Source of the DNA: Vescimonas sanitatis
Lineage (GTDB): Bacteria > Bacillota > Clostridia > Oscillospirales > Oscillospiraceae
NCBI RefSeq assembly: GCF_049060325.1
Contig: NZ_JBMGPW010000005.1
Coordinates: 130,667-194,666 of the forward strand
Reading direction: 5' to 3'
Length of the DNA: 64,000 bases
Positions 8,204 through 16,664 of the stretch are shown here, piece by piece; within the stretch, counting starts at the first letter, position 1; every line of letters begins with the position of its first letter. A program made the position numbers and the translations under genes. Under the pieces are notes generated by a model, which was given only the letters and a program-made list of their open reading frames with translations, searched no databases and was not told the DNA's origin.

Positions 8204-9278
8204 CAGAGAATTATTTGAAAAAGCCTTTTCCCCGCTGCACGCCTCCCCGGACACACTGACGGAGGTAAGAAAAACCATGCAGAACGAGAAAAAGACCCGC
8301 CGCGCACTGGGCAAGGGCGCTGTGATCGCCATTGCCGCCGCGCTGACGCTGACCGTGGCTGTGGCCAGCGGTATTGTGACCCTTATCAAGGCAGATGTAT
8401 CCCCCGCCGACCATGTGGACGACGCCACCCACCACGCCTTCACTGATGACATCGACGCTGCCGCCCCTGTGGTGGACGACGGCAAGGGCGGCCTTGTCCC
8501 TGTCCCGGATATGGAGCGCATCCCCGGTGACGTCCAGACCACCCAGCGTCTGGTGGGCCAGTACCTCAGCAAGCTGGACGCGGAGATGACCGTGGACGGC
8601 AATACCATCAAGCTGGGTACCTTCCTGATCGACGAGAACGGCCTGGGCCTGCTGACCTACTCCGTGGAGAATCCCTCCGGCGTCGGCTACACAGACGTGG
8701 GCTACGGCGAGGGCATCGACCTGCCCCTCCAGCCCACCCTGTACTTCCGCAGCCCCGACGAGGGCAATGCCCTGTTCGCCAAGTGCTACGTGGACAAGGG
8801 GACCAGCACCGACACCTGCCTGAACGTGGTGCTGTACTTCGCCGCCGACACGTCCTTCCGGCAGGGCGACCTGCTGTACGTCACTATGCAGGACGAGCTG
8901 GGGCAGCCCTACTCCATCGCCGTGCAGCCCCGCACCTACGTGCCCGTCGCCACCCTGACCTCCGGCAGCGAGACCCTGACTCTCTCCCCGCTGGGCATGA
9001 GCATCCGCAACGCCCATCCCGACCGCGAGCCCCTTGTGGACGAGCTGACCCTCCGCTATCAGGACGGCAGTGAGTTCACCGTGGAGAGCAGCAGCCGCAG
9101 CCTGATGAACTGGGTGGTGGGCTGTATGCGCGGCAGCGACGACGTCCCCTTCGCCGACAACACCTACGTGTTTGACCGTCTGGTGGACGTGGACGCCGTG
9201 GCCTCCGTCACGCTGGAGGGACACCAGCACACCGATAGCGCCGCTGACGACACCTTCACCCTCACCTACCAGCCCTGA
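8196..9278 (+). CDS. DUF4179-like membrane protein, probable anti-sigma factor
   Basis: A 360-residue protein with a short cytoplasmic N-terminus (about 45 residues), one membrane segment (GAVIAIAAALTLTVAVASGIV) and a roughly 290-residue extracytoplasmic domain rich in beta-type sequence. This layout and its overlap with the ECF sigma gene fit the DUF4179 family of putative anti-sigma factors that hold the sigma factor at the membrane. No zinc-binding HxxxCxxC anti-sigma motif is visible, so inhibition is inferred from context. Confidence 0.8.
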   Translation: MHDRELFEKAFSPLHASPDTLTEVRKTMQNEKKTRRALGKGAVIAIAAALTLTVAVASGIVTLIKADVSPADHVDDATHHAFTDDIDAAAPVVDDGKGGLVPVPDMERIPGDVQTTQRLVGQYLSKLDAEMTVDGNTIKLGTFLIDENGLGLLTYSVENPSGVGYTDVGYGEGIDLPLQPTLYFRSPDEGNALFAKCYVDKGTSTDTCLNVVLYFAADTSFRQGDLLYVTMQDELGQPYSIAVQPRTYVPVATLTSGSETLTLSPLGMSIRNAHPDREPLVDELTLRYQDGSEFTVESSSRSLMNWVVGCMRGSDDVPFADNTYVFDRLVDVDAVASVTLEGHQHTDSAADDTFTLTYQP

Positions 9279-9289
9279 CCGCGAAACGC

Positions 9290-9321
9290 AAAAAAGAGAC
9301 CGCCCTGCGGTCTCTTTTTTT
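9290..9321. terminator. Bidirectional terminator
   Basis: AAAAAAGAGACCGC-CCT-GCGGTCTCTTTTTTT lies between the convergent anti-sigma and Rrf2 genes and has A and T tracts on both sides. Confidence 0.9.
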
Positions 9322-9323
9322 GC

Positions 9324-9749
9324 TCATATCACGTAGTTGTCCCCCGCCGGGGCGTTCATCAGATCCGCCAGCGTGATGTGGGTGAAGTAGTCCCGCGTCA
9401 GCTTGTAGTATCCCTGCCACACGCCCAGCGTCCGGCACTCCCCGGCCCGCTGGCACACCGGCGCGTCCGGCTGCAGGCAGGTGACCGGTGCCAGATCGCC
9501 CTCCGCCAGCTCCAGTATCTCCCAGAGGGTGTAGTCCTCCGGCTCTCGCGTCAGACGGTAGCCTCCGCCGATGCCGTGGACGCTCTCCACCAGGCCGGCG
9601 GACTTCAGCGCAGGCATAAGCCGTTCGATGTATTTCAGGGAGATGTCCTGCCGCGCGGCCACCTCCTTCATGGGTATAAAGTCCCCGCTGCGGTGCTCCG
9701 CCAGATCCAGCAGAACGCGGATGGAATAGCGACCTTTCGTGGAGATCAT
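9324..9749 (-). CDS. Rrf2-family transcriptional regulator
   Basis: A 141-residue winged-helix regulator beginning MISTKGRYSIRVLLDLAEH, the standard Rrf2 start. The HTH lies at about residues 22-55 and the wing at about 60-75 (ESVHGIGGGYRLT). Three cysteines, C-x7-C-x5-C, sit in the loop where IscR/NsrR/RirA hold an Fe-S cluster. CymR-type paralogs lack such a set, so the protein may sense Fe-S or redox state rather than only cysteine metabolism. AGGAGG lies 8 bases before this ATG. Its promoter holds an operator-like element matching the one at cysK, which supports autorepression and cysK control. Confidence 0.92.
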   Translation of the reverse strand: MISTKGRYSIRVLLDLAEHRSGDFIPMKEVAARQDISLKYIERLMPALKSAGLVESVHGIGGGYRLTREPEDYTLWEILELAEGDLAPVTCLQPDAPVCQRAGECRTLGVWQGYYKLTRDYFTHITLADLMNAPAGDNYVI

Positions 9750-9798
9750 AGGTCTTCCTCCTGTCAGAAAATACACGGGCCATAAGATGACCCGTGTA

Positions 9799-9829
9799 TA
9801 GTATACCACCAATCCCGTAGGTTAGGCAA
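9799..9829 (-). promoter_or_regulatory. rrf2 promoter with embedded operator
   Basis: On the minus strand, -35 TTGCCT, an 18-base spacer and -10 TATACT. The spacer and its flanks (9805-9823) read AACCTACGGGATTGGTGGT, matching the cysK operator. A repressor bound here would exclude RNA polymerase. Confidence 0.65.
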
Positions 9830-9831
9830 GT

Positions 9832-10752
9832 TTAATTTTTCTTTGCGCGCCGATATGCCTGCATGCCCCACACCAGCCAGGCCGCTACCACCGCCGCCAG
9901 GACGATCCAACGCACCGTCTCCAAGGGCCAGGCCACCGCGGACAGGTCTGCATAGCGGCTGATCATAACGCTTTCCGCCGTACTGACCGTGGCCGCATAG
10001 GCAGCGGCCGGCGCCCAACACACCATGATCCGCACGATCTCCACGGCAAAGAGCAGTCCGCAGCCGCCATACAGTGCAAAACGGAAGCCCCTATCCCGCA
10101 CCAGCGGCTCTTTCAGCACCGCGCCGCCGACTACCAGCGCCGCCGCCAGCAGCAGCGGCAGCAGCAGCCATACCGCCTCCTGCCGTACAGTCAGCGCTGC
10201 CCAGGAAAACTGCCGCACCACACCGCCGTGCAGCGCATAGGCGGACACCAGTAGGCGCCACACCCCCAGCAGCTGTATGGCCGCGAACAGCCACAGGGCG
10301 CACAGCGGTATCAGCAGCAGGATGCGGCGACGCAGCGTCTCTCGGCTGCGGCACACGCCCCAGCCCAGCCACAGGCACAGGGGCGACGCCAGCAGGCACA
10401 GCCACGACCAGTTGTTATAAGGGAATGCCACCCACACTGCCAACGCCATTACTGCCAGACTGTACCCGATGCGGAAGCGCAGGCTTCCCCGGCGCTCCAG
10501 ATAGGCCTCCACCTCCGCTGGTGTATCGGCACAGGCTCGGGGGCGCGTCTCACCGGCCAGGATGTCGTCCGCCGTCACGCCGTACAGCGCCGCCAGCGCC
10601 GGCAGGGCGGCAATGTCCGGCAGCCCCGCGCCGGACTCCCATTTGCTGACAGTTTTGTTGGACACACCTAATATATCCGCCACCTGCTGCTGTGTCATGT
10701 CCCGCCCCCTGCGGAGTGATGCCAGATAGGTGCCTGTCTTTTCCATATCCAT
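9832..10752 (-). CDS. XRE-family regulator with C-terminal membrane domain
   Basis: A 306-residue protein. The N-terminal Cro/C1 HTH (about residues 8-62) contains TQQQVADILGVSNKTVSKWESG. After about residue 95, seven or so hydrophobic segments form a membrane domain. HTH-plus-membrane fusions of this kind are common in Clostridia and may regulate from the membrane; no target is evident. I use the ATG that follows GGAGG by 8 bases, 20 codons inside a longer frame. It ends just before the rrf2 promoter. Confidence 0.85.
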   Translation of the reverse strand: MDMEKTGTYLASLRRGRDMTQQQVADILGVSNKTVSKWESGAGLPDIAALPALAALYGVTADDILAGETRPRACADTPAEVEAYLERRGSLRFRIGYSLAVMALAVWVAFPYNNWSWLCLLASPLCLWLGWGVCRSRETLRRRILLLIPLCALWLFAAIQLLGVWRLLVSAYALHGGVVRQFSWAALTVRQEAVWLLLPLLLAAALVVGGAVLKEPLVRDRGFRFALYGGCGLLFAVEIVRIMVCWAPAAAYAATVSTAESVMISRYADLSAVAWPLETVRWIVLAAVVAAWLVWGMQAYRRAKKN

Positions 10753-10891
10753 TGTCGCGGCCTCCTTTTTTCTTGTTGTACCCAGTATAGCATACGGCGG
10801 ATTTTTGTCCATCCCCCACCCGCTGACTTTGTCTACGGAGCGTAGACAAGGCTGTTTCCACGGAAAAGTGCCCCGTTCTCCGATTTTTTTC

Positions 10892-10920
10892 TTGACACGG
10901 ACGGTGGCCTATGGTAATAT
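10892..10920 (+). promoter_or_regulatory. Promoter of the tRNA cluster
   Basis: TTGACA (10892-10897), 17-base spacer, TAATAT (10915-10920), about 30 bp upstream of tRNA-Gly. Confidence 0.8.
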
Positions 10921-10952
10921 GTACAAGCTGACGATTTGAGTGGAGGGCGCAC

Positions 10953-11027
10953 GCGGGTGTAGCACAATGGCCAGGGCACCAGCCTTCCAAGCTGGGGATG
11001 CGGGTTCGATTCCCGTCACCCGCTCCA
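10953..11027 (+). tRNA. tRNA-Gly (anticodon TCC)
   Basis: Complete cloverleaf with acceptor GCGGGTG/CACCCGC, anticodon loop CTTCCAA (TCC) and T-loop GGTTCGATTCC. CCA is encoded. It is the first gene of a five-tRNA operon. Confidence 0.96.
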
Positions 11028-11040
11028 ACTTGACAGATAC

Positions 11041-11117
<77 letters not shown>

Positions 11118-11159
11118 TTTCCCCTTGCGGGCGTCAGCGCTTCCCGTGCGGATGTATAT

Positions 11160-11237
<78 letters not shown>

Positions 11238-11289
11238 CAAAAAGAAATGAGGGATCGGGAGTGTCCCGGTCCCTCATCCCTTTCCACAC

Positions 11290-11364
11290 AGGGGTGTCGC
11301 CAAGTGGTAAGGCAAGGGACTTTGACTCCCTCATCCGCTGGTTCGAGTCCAGCCATCCCTGCCA
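11290..11364 (+). tRNA. tRNA-Gln (anticodon TTG)
   Basis: Acceptor AGGGGTG/CATCCCT, anticodon loop CTTTGAC (TTG), CCA encoded. A 13-bp hairpin (about 11248-11275, ATGAGGGATCGGGA arm) lies between it and tRNA-His; it lacks a T tract and may be a processing spacer. Confidence 0.95.
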
Positions 11365-11404
11365 GTTCTTTCCGGACGACACCGTCCTTACGATAACTGC
11401 ATAT

Positions 11405-11480
11405 GCTTCGTTAGCTCAGTAGGTAGAGCACCTGCCTTTTAAGCAGGGTGTCCGGGGTTCGAATCCCCGACGAGGCACCA
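11405..11480 (+). tRNA. tRNA-Lys (anticodon TTT)
   Basis: Acceptor GCTTCGT/ACGAGGC, anticodon loop CTTTTAA (TTT), CCA encoded. Last gene of the cluster, followed at once by a terminator. Confidence 0.96.
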
Positions 11481-11516
11481 AAAGAGAAAGATACCTTTTG
11501 GTATCTTTCTCTTTTG
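11480..11516 (+). terminator. Terminator of the tRNA cluster
   Basis: Stem AAAAGAGAAAGATACC/GGTATCTTTCTCTTTT with loop TTTT. Confidence 0.9.
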
Positions 11517-11575
11517 CTGTCTTGCCTCCGGGGAGTCGAAGTTTATACCTCCTTCCCGCAGAAAGCGCCGCGGGG

Positions 11576-12886
11576 CTATTTTCTCTCCGCCGCCAGCTTC
11601 AGCAGGGTCTCTTTATCGTTAGGCGTTCCATCCAGCACGGCGTTCAGCAGATACTGCAGCGCATCACCGACCTCTCGCCCCCGCAGCCCCAGTGCCATCA
11701 GGTCGCCGCCCTTCACCGTCAGGTCCTTCAGTGAAAAGCACTGCCGCTTCGCCAGCAGCGTGTTCAGAAGGTCCTCCGCCTGCTGTATATCCGCCAGACG
11801 GCAGCGATCTTCCGGGCTTTGGGCGGCGTTGTCGGCCCGCTTCACCTCCAGCAGCTGCCGAAACGTCTCCTCTCCCAGCTGCGACACGGCGCGGGCAATA
11901 GCCTTCTCCGTCCGGGCAATATCCCGGTCGTGCCAGCGCACCAGTGTCACGATGCGTTCGGCGGTACGGTTGTCCATCCGCAGACGGCGGCAGATATCCG
12001 CCGCCAGGTCCGCCGAGATGGCCGAGTGACCATAAAAATGCCCCACGCCCTGCTCGTCCCGGGTAAAGCACGCCGGCTTGCCGATATCATGGAGCAGCAT
12101 AGTCCAGCGCAGGACCACCTCCGCCGGGACGGCGGCCACTGCGTGGGCGCTGTGCCCCCACACGTCGTAGATATGATGGCGATTGTGCTGCTCGAAGCCC
12201 ACGCAGGGCGCGATCTCCGGCAGGAACATCGCCAGCACGTCCGGCCAGTTCAACAGCACCGGCAGCACGTGACTGCCGCACAGCAGTTTATCCATCTCTG
12301 TCAGGATACGCTCCGGCGCGATACAGCGCAGCAGCGGCGCCTTCACCCGCAGCGCCGCATCGGTCCGCGGCTCGACCGAAAATCCCAGTACGGCGGCAAA
12401 GCGCAGCGTCCGCAGGATACGCAGCGCATCCTCCTCAAAGCGTCGTTCCGGCTCTCCCACACACCGCAGGATACCCGCCTCCAGATCCTCCCGCCCGCCA
12501 TACAGATCGGTGATATGCCCGCGCAGGTCCATCGCCATGGCATTCACCGTCAGGTCACGGCGGCAGAGATCCTCCTCCAGCCTGTCGGAGAAAAACACCT
12601 GATCCGGCCGGCGATGGTCCGTATAGGTCCCATCCGCCCGGAAGGTGGTCACTTCAATGTGCATCTCCCCCGCCCGGACCGTGACCGTCCCGTGCTTCAG
12701 CCCGGTTGGGATGGCATAGCCGTCAAACAGTGTAAGCACCTGCTCCGGCCGCGCGGCGGTGGTCACGTCCCAATCTCCCGGCGTGCGGCCCAGCAGCGTG
12801 TCCCGCACGCAGCCGCCCACGGCATAGGCGGCGAAGCCCGCAGCCTCCAGCCGTTCCAGCACATATTGCACCGCCTGCGGCAGCAT
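11576..12886 (-). CDS. cca: CCA tRNA nucleotidyltransferase with HD domain
   Basis: A 436-residue enzyme that adds or repairs 3' CCA on tRNA. The nucleotidyltransferase head carries GGCVRDTLLG and the catalytic DWD in TPGDWDVTT (about residues 23-45). The RNA-binding neck and body follow (RRDLTVNAMA, ERRFEEDALRILRTLRFA). A C-terminal HD domain (LLHDIGKPACF, then GHSAISADLA) is present. The ATG follows GGGGAGG by 7 bases. The gene sits beside a tRNA cluster whose members already encode CCA, so repair is the likely main task there. Confidence 0.95.
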   Translation of the reverse strand: MLPQAVQYVLERLEAAGFAAYAVGGCVRDTLLGRTPGDWDVTTAARPEQVLTLFDGYAIPTGLKHGTVTVRAGEMHIEVTTFRADGTYTDHRRPDQVFFSDRLEEDLCRRDLTVNAMAMDLRGHITDLYGGREDLEAGILRCVGEPERRFEEDALRILRTLRFAAVLGFSVEPRTDAALRVKAPLLRCIAPERILTEMDKLLCGSHVLPVLLNWPDVLAMFLPEIAPCVGFEQHNRHHIYDVWGHSAHAVAAVPAEVVLRWTMLLHDIGKPACFTRDEQGVGHFYGHSAISADLAADICRRLRMDNRTAERIVTLVRWHDRDIARTEKAIARAVSQLGEETFRQLLEVKRADNAAQSPEDRCRLADIQQAEDLLNTLLAKRQCFSLKDLTVKGGDLMALGLRGREVGDALQYLLNAVLDGTPNDKETLLKLAAERK

Positions 12887-12946
12887 GGCTTCGCCTCCCC
12901 TCACGTTTTTTCATCCTCCGCCGCCAAATACCGGCAAAAAAGCCGG

Positions 12947-12975
12947 TTGCATGGGCGGAGTCGTTGTATTATAAT
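12947..12975 (+). promoter_or_regulatory. Sigma-A promoter of murC
   Basis: TTGCAT (12947-12952), 17-base spacer, consensus TATAAT (12970-12975). Confidence 0.8.
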
Positions 12976-13016
12976 AGTACAGTAATTTTTCTGTTCCTGT
13001 CAAGGAGGCAGCAAAT

Positions 13017-14411
13017 ATGTTTCATCCTACTGAGGACTTTCACAAGTATATCCACCCCGGCAAGCGCGTACACCTGGCGGGCATCGGCGGCGTGAGTATG
13101 TGCGCGCTGGCGGAGGTATTGCAGGGCATGGGCGTGACGGTGCAGGGCTCGGACATGAGCGAGAGCGACACGGTGAAGCACCTGCGCTCTGTGGGGATCC
13201 CCGTGGCCATCGGCCACTCGGCGGAGAACCTGAAAAACTGCGACGCGGTCATCCGTACCGCCGCCATTCACGACAGCAATCCCGAGATCGCCGGCGCCGT
13301 GGCCCGGGGCATCCCGGTTTACGAGCGCGCCCAGGCCTGGGGCGCCATCATGCAGGGCTATCGCAACGCCCTGTGCGTCTCCGGAACCCACGGGAAGACC
13401 ACCACCACCTCCATGGCCACCCACATCTTCATGGCGGCCCAGGCAGACCCCACGGTGATGATCGGCGGCACGCTGCCGCTGCTGCACTCCGGCTATCGGG
13501 TGGGCAGGGGCGACACCATCATTCTGGAGAGCTGTGAATACTGCAATTCCTTCCTGAACTTCTTTCCCACCGTGGCAGTGATCCTTAACGTCCACGCCGA
13601 TCATCTGGACTTCTTCAAGGACCTGGCCGATATCGAGCACTCCTTCCACGACTTTGCCGCCCTGGTGCCGGAGCGCGGCTTTATCATCGCCAACGCCGAT
13701 GACGAGGGTGCCCGCGAGGCCGTCAAGGGCCTGACGCATCCGGTGTTCACCTTCAGTGTCAAAGACCGTAGCGCCGACTGCTATGCCGACAACGTCTCTT
13801 TCTTTGACGGCTACGGCGACTTCGACGTGGTCATCAACGGCCTGACCTACGCCCATGTGTCCCTGCACGTCCCCGGCGCCCACAATATTTCCAACGCCCT
13901 GGCGGCGGCCAGCGCCGCCTATGTTCTCGGCCTTCCCGGCGAGGCGGTAACGGCAGGCCTGGCGTCCTTCACCGGCGCCGGACGGCGCTTTGAGCACAAG
14001 GGCACCTTCCGCGGCGCGGAGGTCTATGACGACTATGCCCACCATCCCGACGAGGTGCGGGCGCTGCTGAGCGCCGCGCAGGCGCTGCCCCACAAACGGC
14101 TCATCCTGGCCTTCCAGCCCCACACCTACACCCGCACCGCCGCGCTGTTCGACGACTTTGTGGAGGTACTGCGCCTGCCGGACCGCGTAGTGCTGGCGGA
14201 GATCTACGCCGCCCGGGAAAAGAACGACATCGGCATCTCCTCCCGGGACCTGACCGCCCGCATCCCCGGCGCCGTCTACTGCGCCACGCTGGAGCAGACG
14301 GCGGACGAGCTGGAAAAGCTGGCCCAGCCCGGCGATATGATTATCACCGTGGGCGCAGGCGACATCTACCGCGCCGGAGAGCTGCTGCTGAAACGAGGTG
14401 ACGCACAGTGA
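13017..14411 (+). CDS. murC: UDP-N-acetylmuramate--L-alanine ligase
   Basis: A 464-residue cytoplasmic ligase that adds L-Ala to UDP-MurNAc with ATP, the first amino-acid step of peptidoglycan. It has an N-terminal Rossmann domain (VHLAGIGGVSMCALAEVL), the ATP loop SGTHGKTTTTS (about residue 123), a middle domain with NVHADHLDFF, and a C-terminal domain starting near FEHKGTFRGAEVYDDYAHHP. Length is normal. AGGAGG precedes the ATG. Its stop overlaps the next gene's GTG, so the two are probably co-translated. Confidence 0.97.
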   Translation: MFHPTEDFHKYIHPGKRVHLAGIGGVSMCALAEVLQGMGVTVQGSDMSESDTVKHLRSVGIPVAIGHSAENLKNCDAVIRTAAIHDSNPEIAGAVARGIPVYERAQAWGAIMQGYRNALCVSGTHGKTTTTSMATHIFMAAQADPTVMIGGTLPLLHSGYRVGRGDTIILESCEYCNSFLNFFPTVAVILNVHADHLDFFKDLADIEHSFHDFAALVPERGFIIANADDEGAREAVKGLTHPVFTFSVKDRSADCYADNVSFFDGYGDFDVVINGLTYAHVSLHVPGAHNISNALAAASAAYVLGLPGEAVTAGLASFTGAGRRFEHKGTFRGAEVYDDYAHHPDEVRALLSAAQALPHKRLILAFQPHTYTRTAALFDDFVEVLRLPDRVVLAEIYAAREKNDIGISSRDLTARIPGAVYCATLEQTADELEKLAQPGDMIITVGAGDIYRAGELLLKRGDAQ

Positions 14412-14947
14412 CCATCTCCCCCGTATCCCATAACACCCGTCCGGAAGGCCAGCTGCTGCCACAGGAGGCCGCAGCCTTCGACCTGCTGGACAAGCTGGGC
14501 ATCGAATACGACCGCGTCAGCCATGACGCCGCCTTCAACATGGAGCTGTGCGCCGAGGTCAGCCGCGTACTGGACGTGTCCGTATGCAAGAACCTGTTTC
14601 TGTGCAACCGGCAGAAAACCGCGTTCTATCTGCTGTGCATGCCGCCGGACAAGCCCTTCCACACTAAGGACCTCAGCGCACAGATCAACTCCTCCCGCCT
14701 GAGCTTCGCCCCGGAGGAGATCTTGTGGGAGCTGCTGCGCTGCCACCCGGGCTCCGCCACCATTCTGGGCCTGGCCAACGATACGGAGCACCGGGTCCAG
14801 CTGCTCATCGACCGCGAAGTCTATGACGCGCCCTTTTTCTCCTGCCACCCGTGCATCTGCACCAGTACACTGAAGCTGAAGACCGCCGACGTGCTGGAAA
14901 AGCTGCTGCCCCACACCGACCACACGCCTGTTATCGTTGATTTGTGA
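14408..14947 (+). CDS. YbaK/PrdX-type aminoacyl-tRNA editing protein
   Basis: A 179-residue protein of the YbaK/ProXp superfamily, which hydrolyses misacylated tRNA in trans (PrdX acts on Ala-tRNA-Pro). Typical features are the N-terminal AFDLLDKLGIEYDRVSHDAAF, the core VCKNLFLCNRQKTAFYLL, and the C-terminal stretch with HRVQLLIDREVYDAPFFSCH. The start is GTG overlapping the murC stop (GTGA), with GAGGTGA upstream. The tRNA substrate is inferred from family resemblance only. Confidence 0.88.
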   Translation: MTISPVSHNTRPEGQLLPQEAAAFDLLDKLGIEYDRVSHDAAFNMELCAEVSRVLDVSVCKNLFLCNRQKTAFYLLCMPPDKPFHTKDLSAQINSSRLSFAPEEILWELLRCHPGSATILGLANDTEHRVQLLIDREVYDAPFFSCHPCICTSTLKLKTADVLEKLLPHTDHTPVIVDL

Positions 14948-14949
14948 GA

Positions 14950-14987
14950 AATACTGCCTGCCCTTCCCAGCAGGCAGTATTTTTTCA
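14950..14987 (+). terminator. Terminator of murC-prdX
   Basis: Stem ATACTGCCTGC/GCAGGCAGTAT with loop CCTTCCCA, followed by TTTTTTC. Confidence 0.9.
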
Positions 14988-15006
14988 TATATATCACAAA
15001 AAGCCC

Positions 15007-15035
15007 TTGCGCTTGGAAACGTTTTCGGTTATACT
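15007..15035 (+). promoter_or_regulatory. Promoter with LacI-type operator before the MsmX-like gene
   Basis: TTGCGC (15007-15012), 17-base spacer, TATACT (15030-15035). The spacer holds the near-palindrome TGGAAACGTTTTCGG (15014-15028), a LacI/CcpA-family operator form also found near the lacI start at 20082-20107. Confidence 0.7.
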
Positions 15036-15049
15036 TACCGTATTCCCAC

Positions 15050-15084
15050 CGTCAGGCGGCACTCCACTTCATGCCGCCTGACGG
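15050..15084 (+). promoter_or_regulatory. Hairpin in the 5' leader of the MsmX-like gene
   Basis: A perfect 13-bp stem CCGTCAGGCGGCA/TGCCGCCTGACGG sits about 15 nt after the expected transcription start. No T tract follows, so it is not a normal terminator; it may protect the transcript 5' end. Confidence 0.55.
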
Positions 15085-15109
15085 CAAAAGATAAGGAGGA
15101 ATACCCGCT

Positions 15110-15154
15110 GTGGCTGGCGGTGCGGCAGTGTGGAGACCTGTCGTAAGGCACTGA
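15110..15154 (+). CDS. Possible upstream short reading frame in the MsmX-like leader
   Basis: AAGGAGG at 15093-15099 is placed for a GTG at 15110. That GTG opens a 14-codon frame (VAGGAAVWRPVVRH) which is not in frame with the ATPase gene. The ATPase ATG at 15214 has no ribosome site at normal distance. The short frame may regulate translation or be accidental. Confidence 0.3.
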   Translation: MAGGAAVWRPVVRH

Positions 15155-15213
15155 GGGCAATGCCCGTGCGAGGCCGTCTTTTGCGGAGGCAGGACGGTTA
15201 CAGTCAAAAATGT

Positions 15214-16389
15214 ATGGCAAAGGTCATTCTGAAGGACCTGAAGAAGGTCTACCCCAACACCGAGAAGAAAAAGAAGGTCAAGAAGGGCGAGGAGCCCCAG
15301 GAAAAGAAGAGCAATCTTCAGATCACCGACGAGGGCGTTGTGGCTGTCCAGCAGTTCAGTCTGGAGATCGCCGACAAGGAGTTCATCGTGCTGGTGGGCC
15401 CCTCCGGCTGCGGCAAGTCCACCACCCTGCGTATGATCGCCGGTTTGGAGGATATCACCTCCGGCGAGCTGTGGATCGGCGACAAGCTGATGAACGACGT
15501 GGAGCCCAAGGATCGGGACATCGCCATGGTGTTCCAGAACTACGCCCTGTACCCCCACATGACCGTGTACGAAAACATGGCCTTCTCCCTGAAGCTGAAG
15601 AAAGTCCCCAAGGACGAGATCGATAAGAAGGTCCGTCAGGCGGCAGAAATTCTGGACATCACCCAGTATCTGGACCGCAAGCCCAAGGCCCTGTCCGGCG
15701 GCCAGCGCCAGCGTGTGGCCATCGGCCGCGCCATTGTCCGCGACCCCGCCGTGTTCCTGATGGACGAGCCCCTGTCCAACCTGGACGCCAAGCTCCGCAA
15801 CCAGATGCGCGCCGAGATCATCAAGCTGCGCCAGCGGATCAACACCACGTTTATCTACGTCACCCATGACCAGACCGAGGCCATGACCCTGGGCGACCGC
15901 ATCGTCATCATGAAGGATGGCTTCATCCAGCAGATCGGCACGCCCCAGGAGGTCTTTGACCACCCGGCCAATCTGTTCGTGGCTGGCTTTATCGGCACGC
16001 CCCAGATGAACCTCTTTGACGCGAAGCTGGTGAAGAACAGCGACGGCAAATACGCCGTGGCTATCGACGGCATCAACGTGGAACTGGCCGAGGATAAGCA
16101 GGCCCGGCTCAGCGCTAAAAATGTACCGGAACAGGACGTGACGCTGGGCGTTCGCCCCGATCACATCATGCTCTGCGCCGACGGCGTCAAGGGTACCGTG
16201 GATGTCAGCGAGCTGATGGGCTCCTCTGTGCATCTGCATATCTCCACCCACGACCATGACGTGGTGGTCATCGTCCCCACCAACGGCAACGCCGCCCACT
16301 TCCCCATGGGCAGCGAGGTCAACATGATCTTCGGCGGCAATGTGGCCCATGTGTTCAGCAAGGAGACGGAAAAGAATCTGGAGTGGTAA
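15214..16389 (+). CDS. Carbohydrate ABC transporter ATP-binding protein (MsmX/UgpC family)
   Basis: A 391-residue ABC ATPase with Walker A GPSGCGKST, signature LSGGQRQRV, Walker B VFLMDEPLSNLD, the switch H in IYVTHD, and a C-terminal TOBE-like regulatory domain (about residues 270-390). In Firmicutes one such ATPase often powers several sugar importers. The maltodextrin-type importer at 21-24.6 kb has no ATPase gene of its own, so this is its likely motor. The LacI-type operator here matching the lacI leader supports the link. MAKVILKDLKKVY is the expected N-terminus. An insertion (about residues 13-35, lysine-rich) before the core is unusual. Confidence 0.94.
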   Translation: MAKVILKDLKKVYPNTEKKKKVKKGEEPQEKKSNLQITDEGVVAVQQFSLEIADKEFIVLVGPSGCGKSTTLRMIAGLEDITSGELWIGDKLMNDVEPKDRDIAMVFQNYALYPHMTVYENMAFSLKLKKVPKDEIDKKVRQAAEILDITQYLDRKPKALSGGQRQRVAIGRAIVRDPAVFLMDEPLSNLDAKLRNQMRAEIIKLRQRINTTFIYVTHDQTEAMTLGDRIVIMKDGFIQQIGTPQEVFDHPANLFVAGFIGTPQMNLFDAKLVKNSDGKYAVAIDGINVELAEDKQARLSAKNVPEQDVTLGVRPDHIMLCADGVKGTVDVSELMGSSVHLHISTHDHDVVVIVPTNGNAAHFPMGSEVNMIFGGNVAHVFSKETEKNLEW

Positions 16390-16399
16390 CAACAGACAC

Positions 16400-16431
16400 A
16401 AAAAAGGAAGCCCTCCGGGCTTCCTTTTTTC
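16400..16431 (+). terminator. Terminator of the MsmX-like gene
   Basis: AAAAAAGGAAGCCC-TCC-GGGCTTCCTTTTTT. Confidence 0.92.
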
Positions 16432-16437
16432 TGCGCC

Positions 16438-16660
16438 ATTGTCATTGCGCGCCCACCCGCCGCTTTCTGTCATTGCGAGGAGGGCGAAGCCCGACGCGGC
16501 AATCCGTTTTCTTTTTGCATAGGCTCCCGGTAAACCGTTGTAGGGGCGGACGACTCTGTCCGCCCGAAACCTTCCCCTTGAGGGGAAGGTGGCAACGCGA
16601 AGCGTTGACGGATGAGGTGTCATTGCGAGCCAGCGCTCACGCTGGCGTGGGGCTCCGTCC
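16438..16660. repeat. Cluster of dispersed intergenic repeats
   Basis: Contains CATTGCGAGGAGGGCGAAGC, the TGTAGGGGCGGACGACTCTG element (partner at about 4587) and CCTTCCCCTTGAGGGGAAGG with GGCAACGCGAAGCGTTGACG. The last two strings and the following GATGAGGTGTCATTGCGAGC recur at 54240-54310. No gene is seen. Confidence 0.75.
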
Positions 16661-16664
16661 CCCG

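Noticed and set aside
11245..11282. Terminator between tRNA-His and tRNA-Gln.
   Set aside because: The hairpin is strong but lacks a T tract, and tRNA genes continue in the same direction; more likely a spacer or processing element.
15130..15213. An extended N-terminus for the MsmX-like ATPase starting at a GTG at 15130.
   Set aside because: The extra 28 residues match nothing in the family and no ribosome site precedes the GTG; MAKVILKDL is the expected start.
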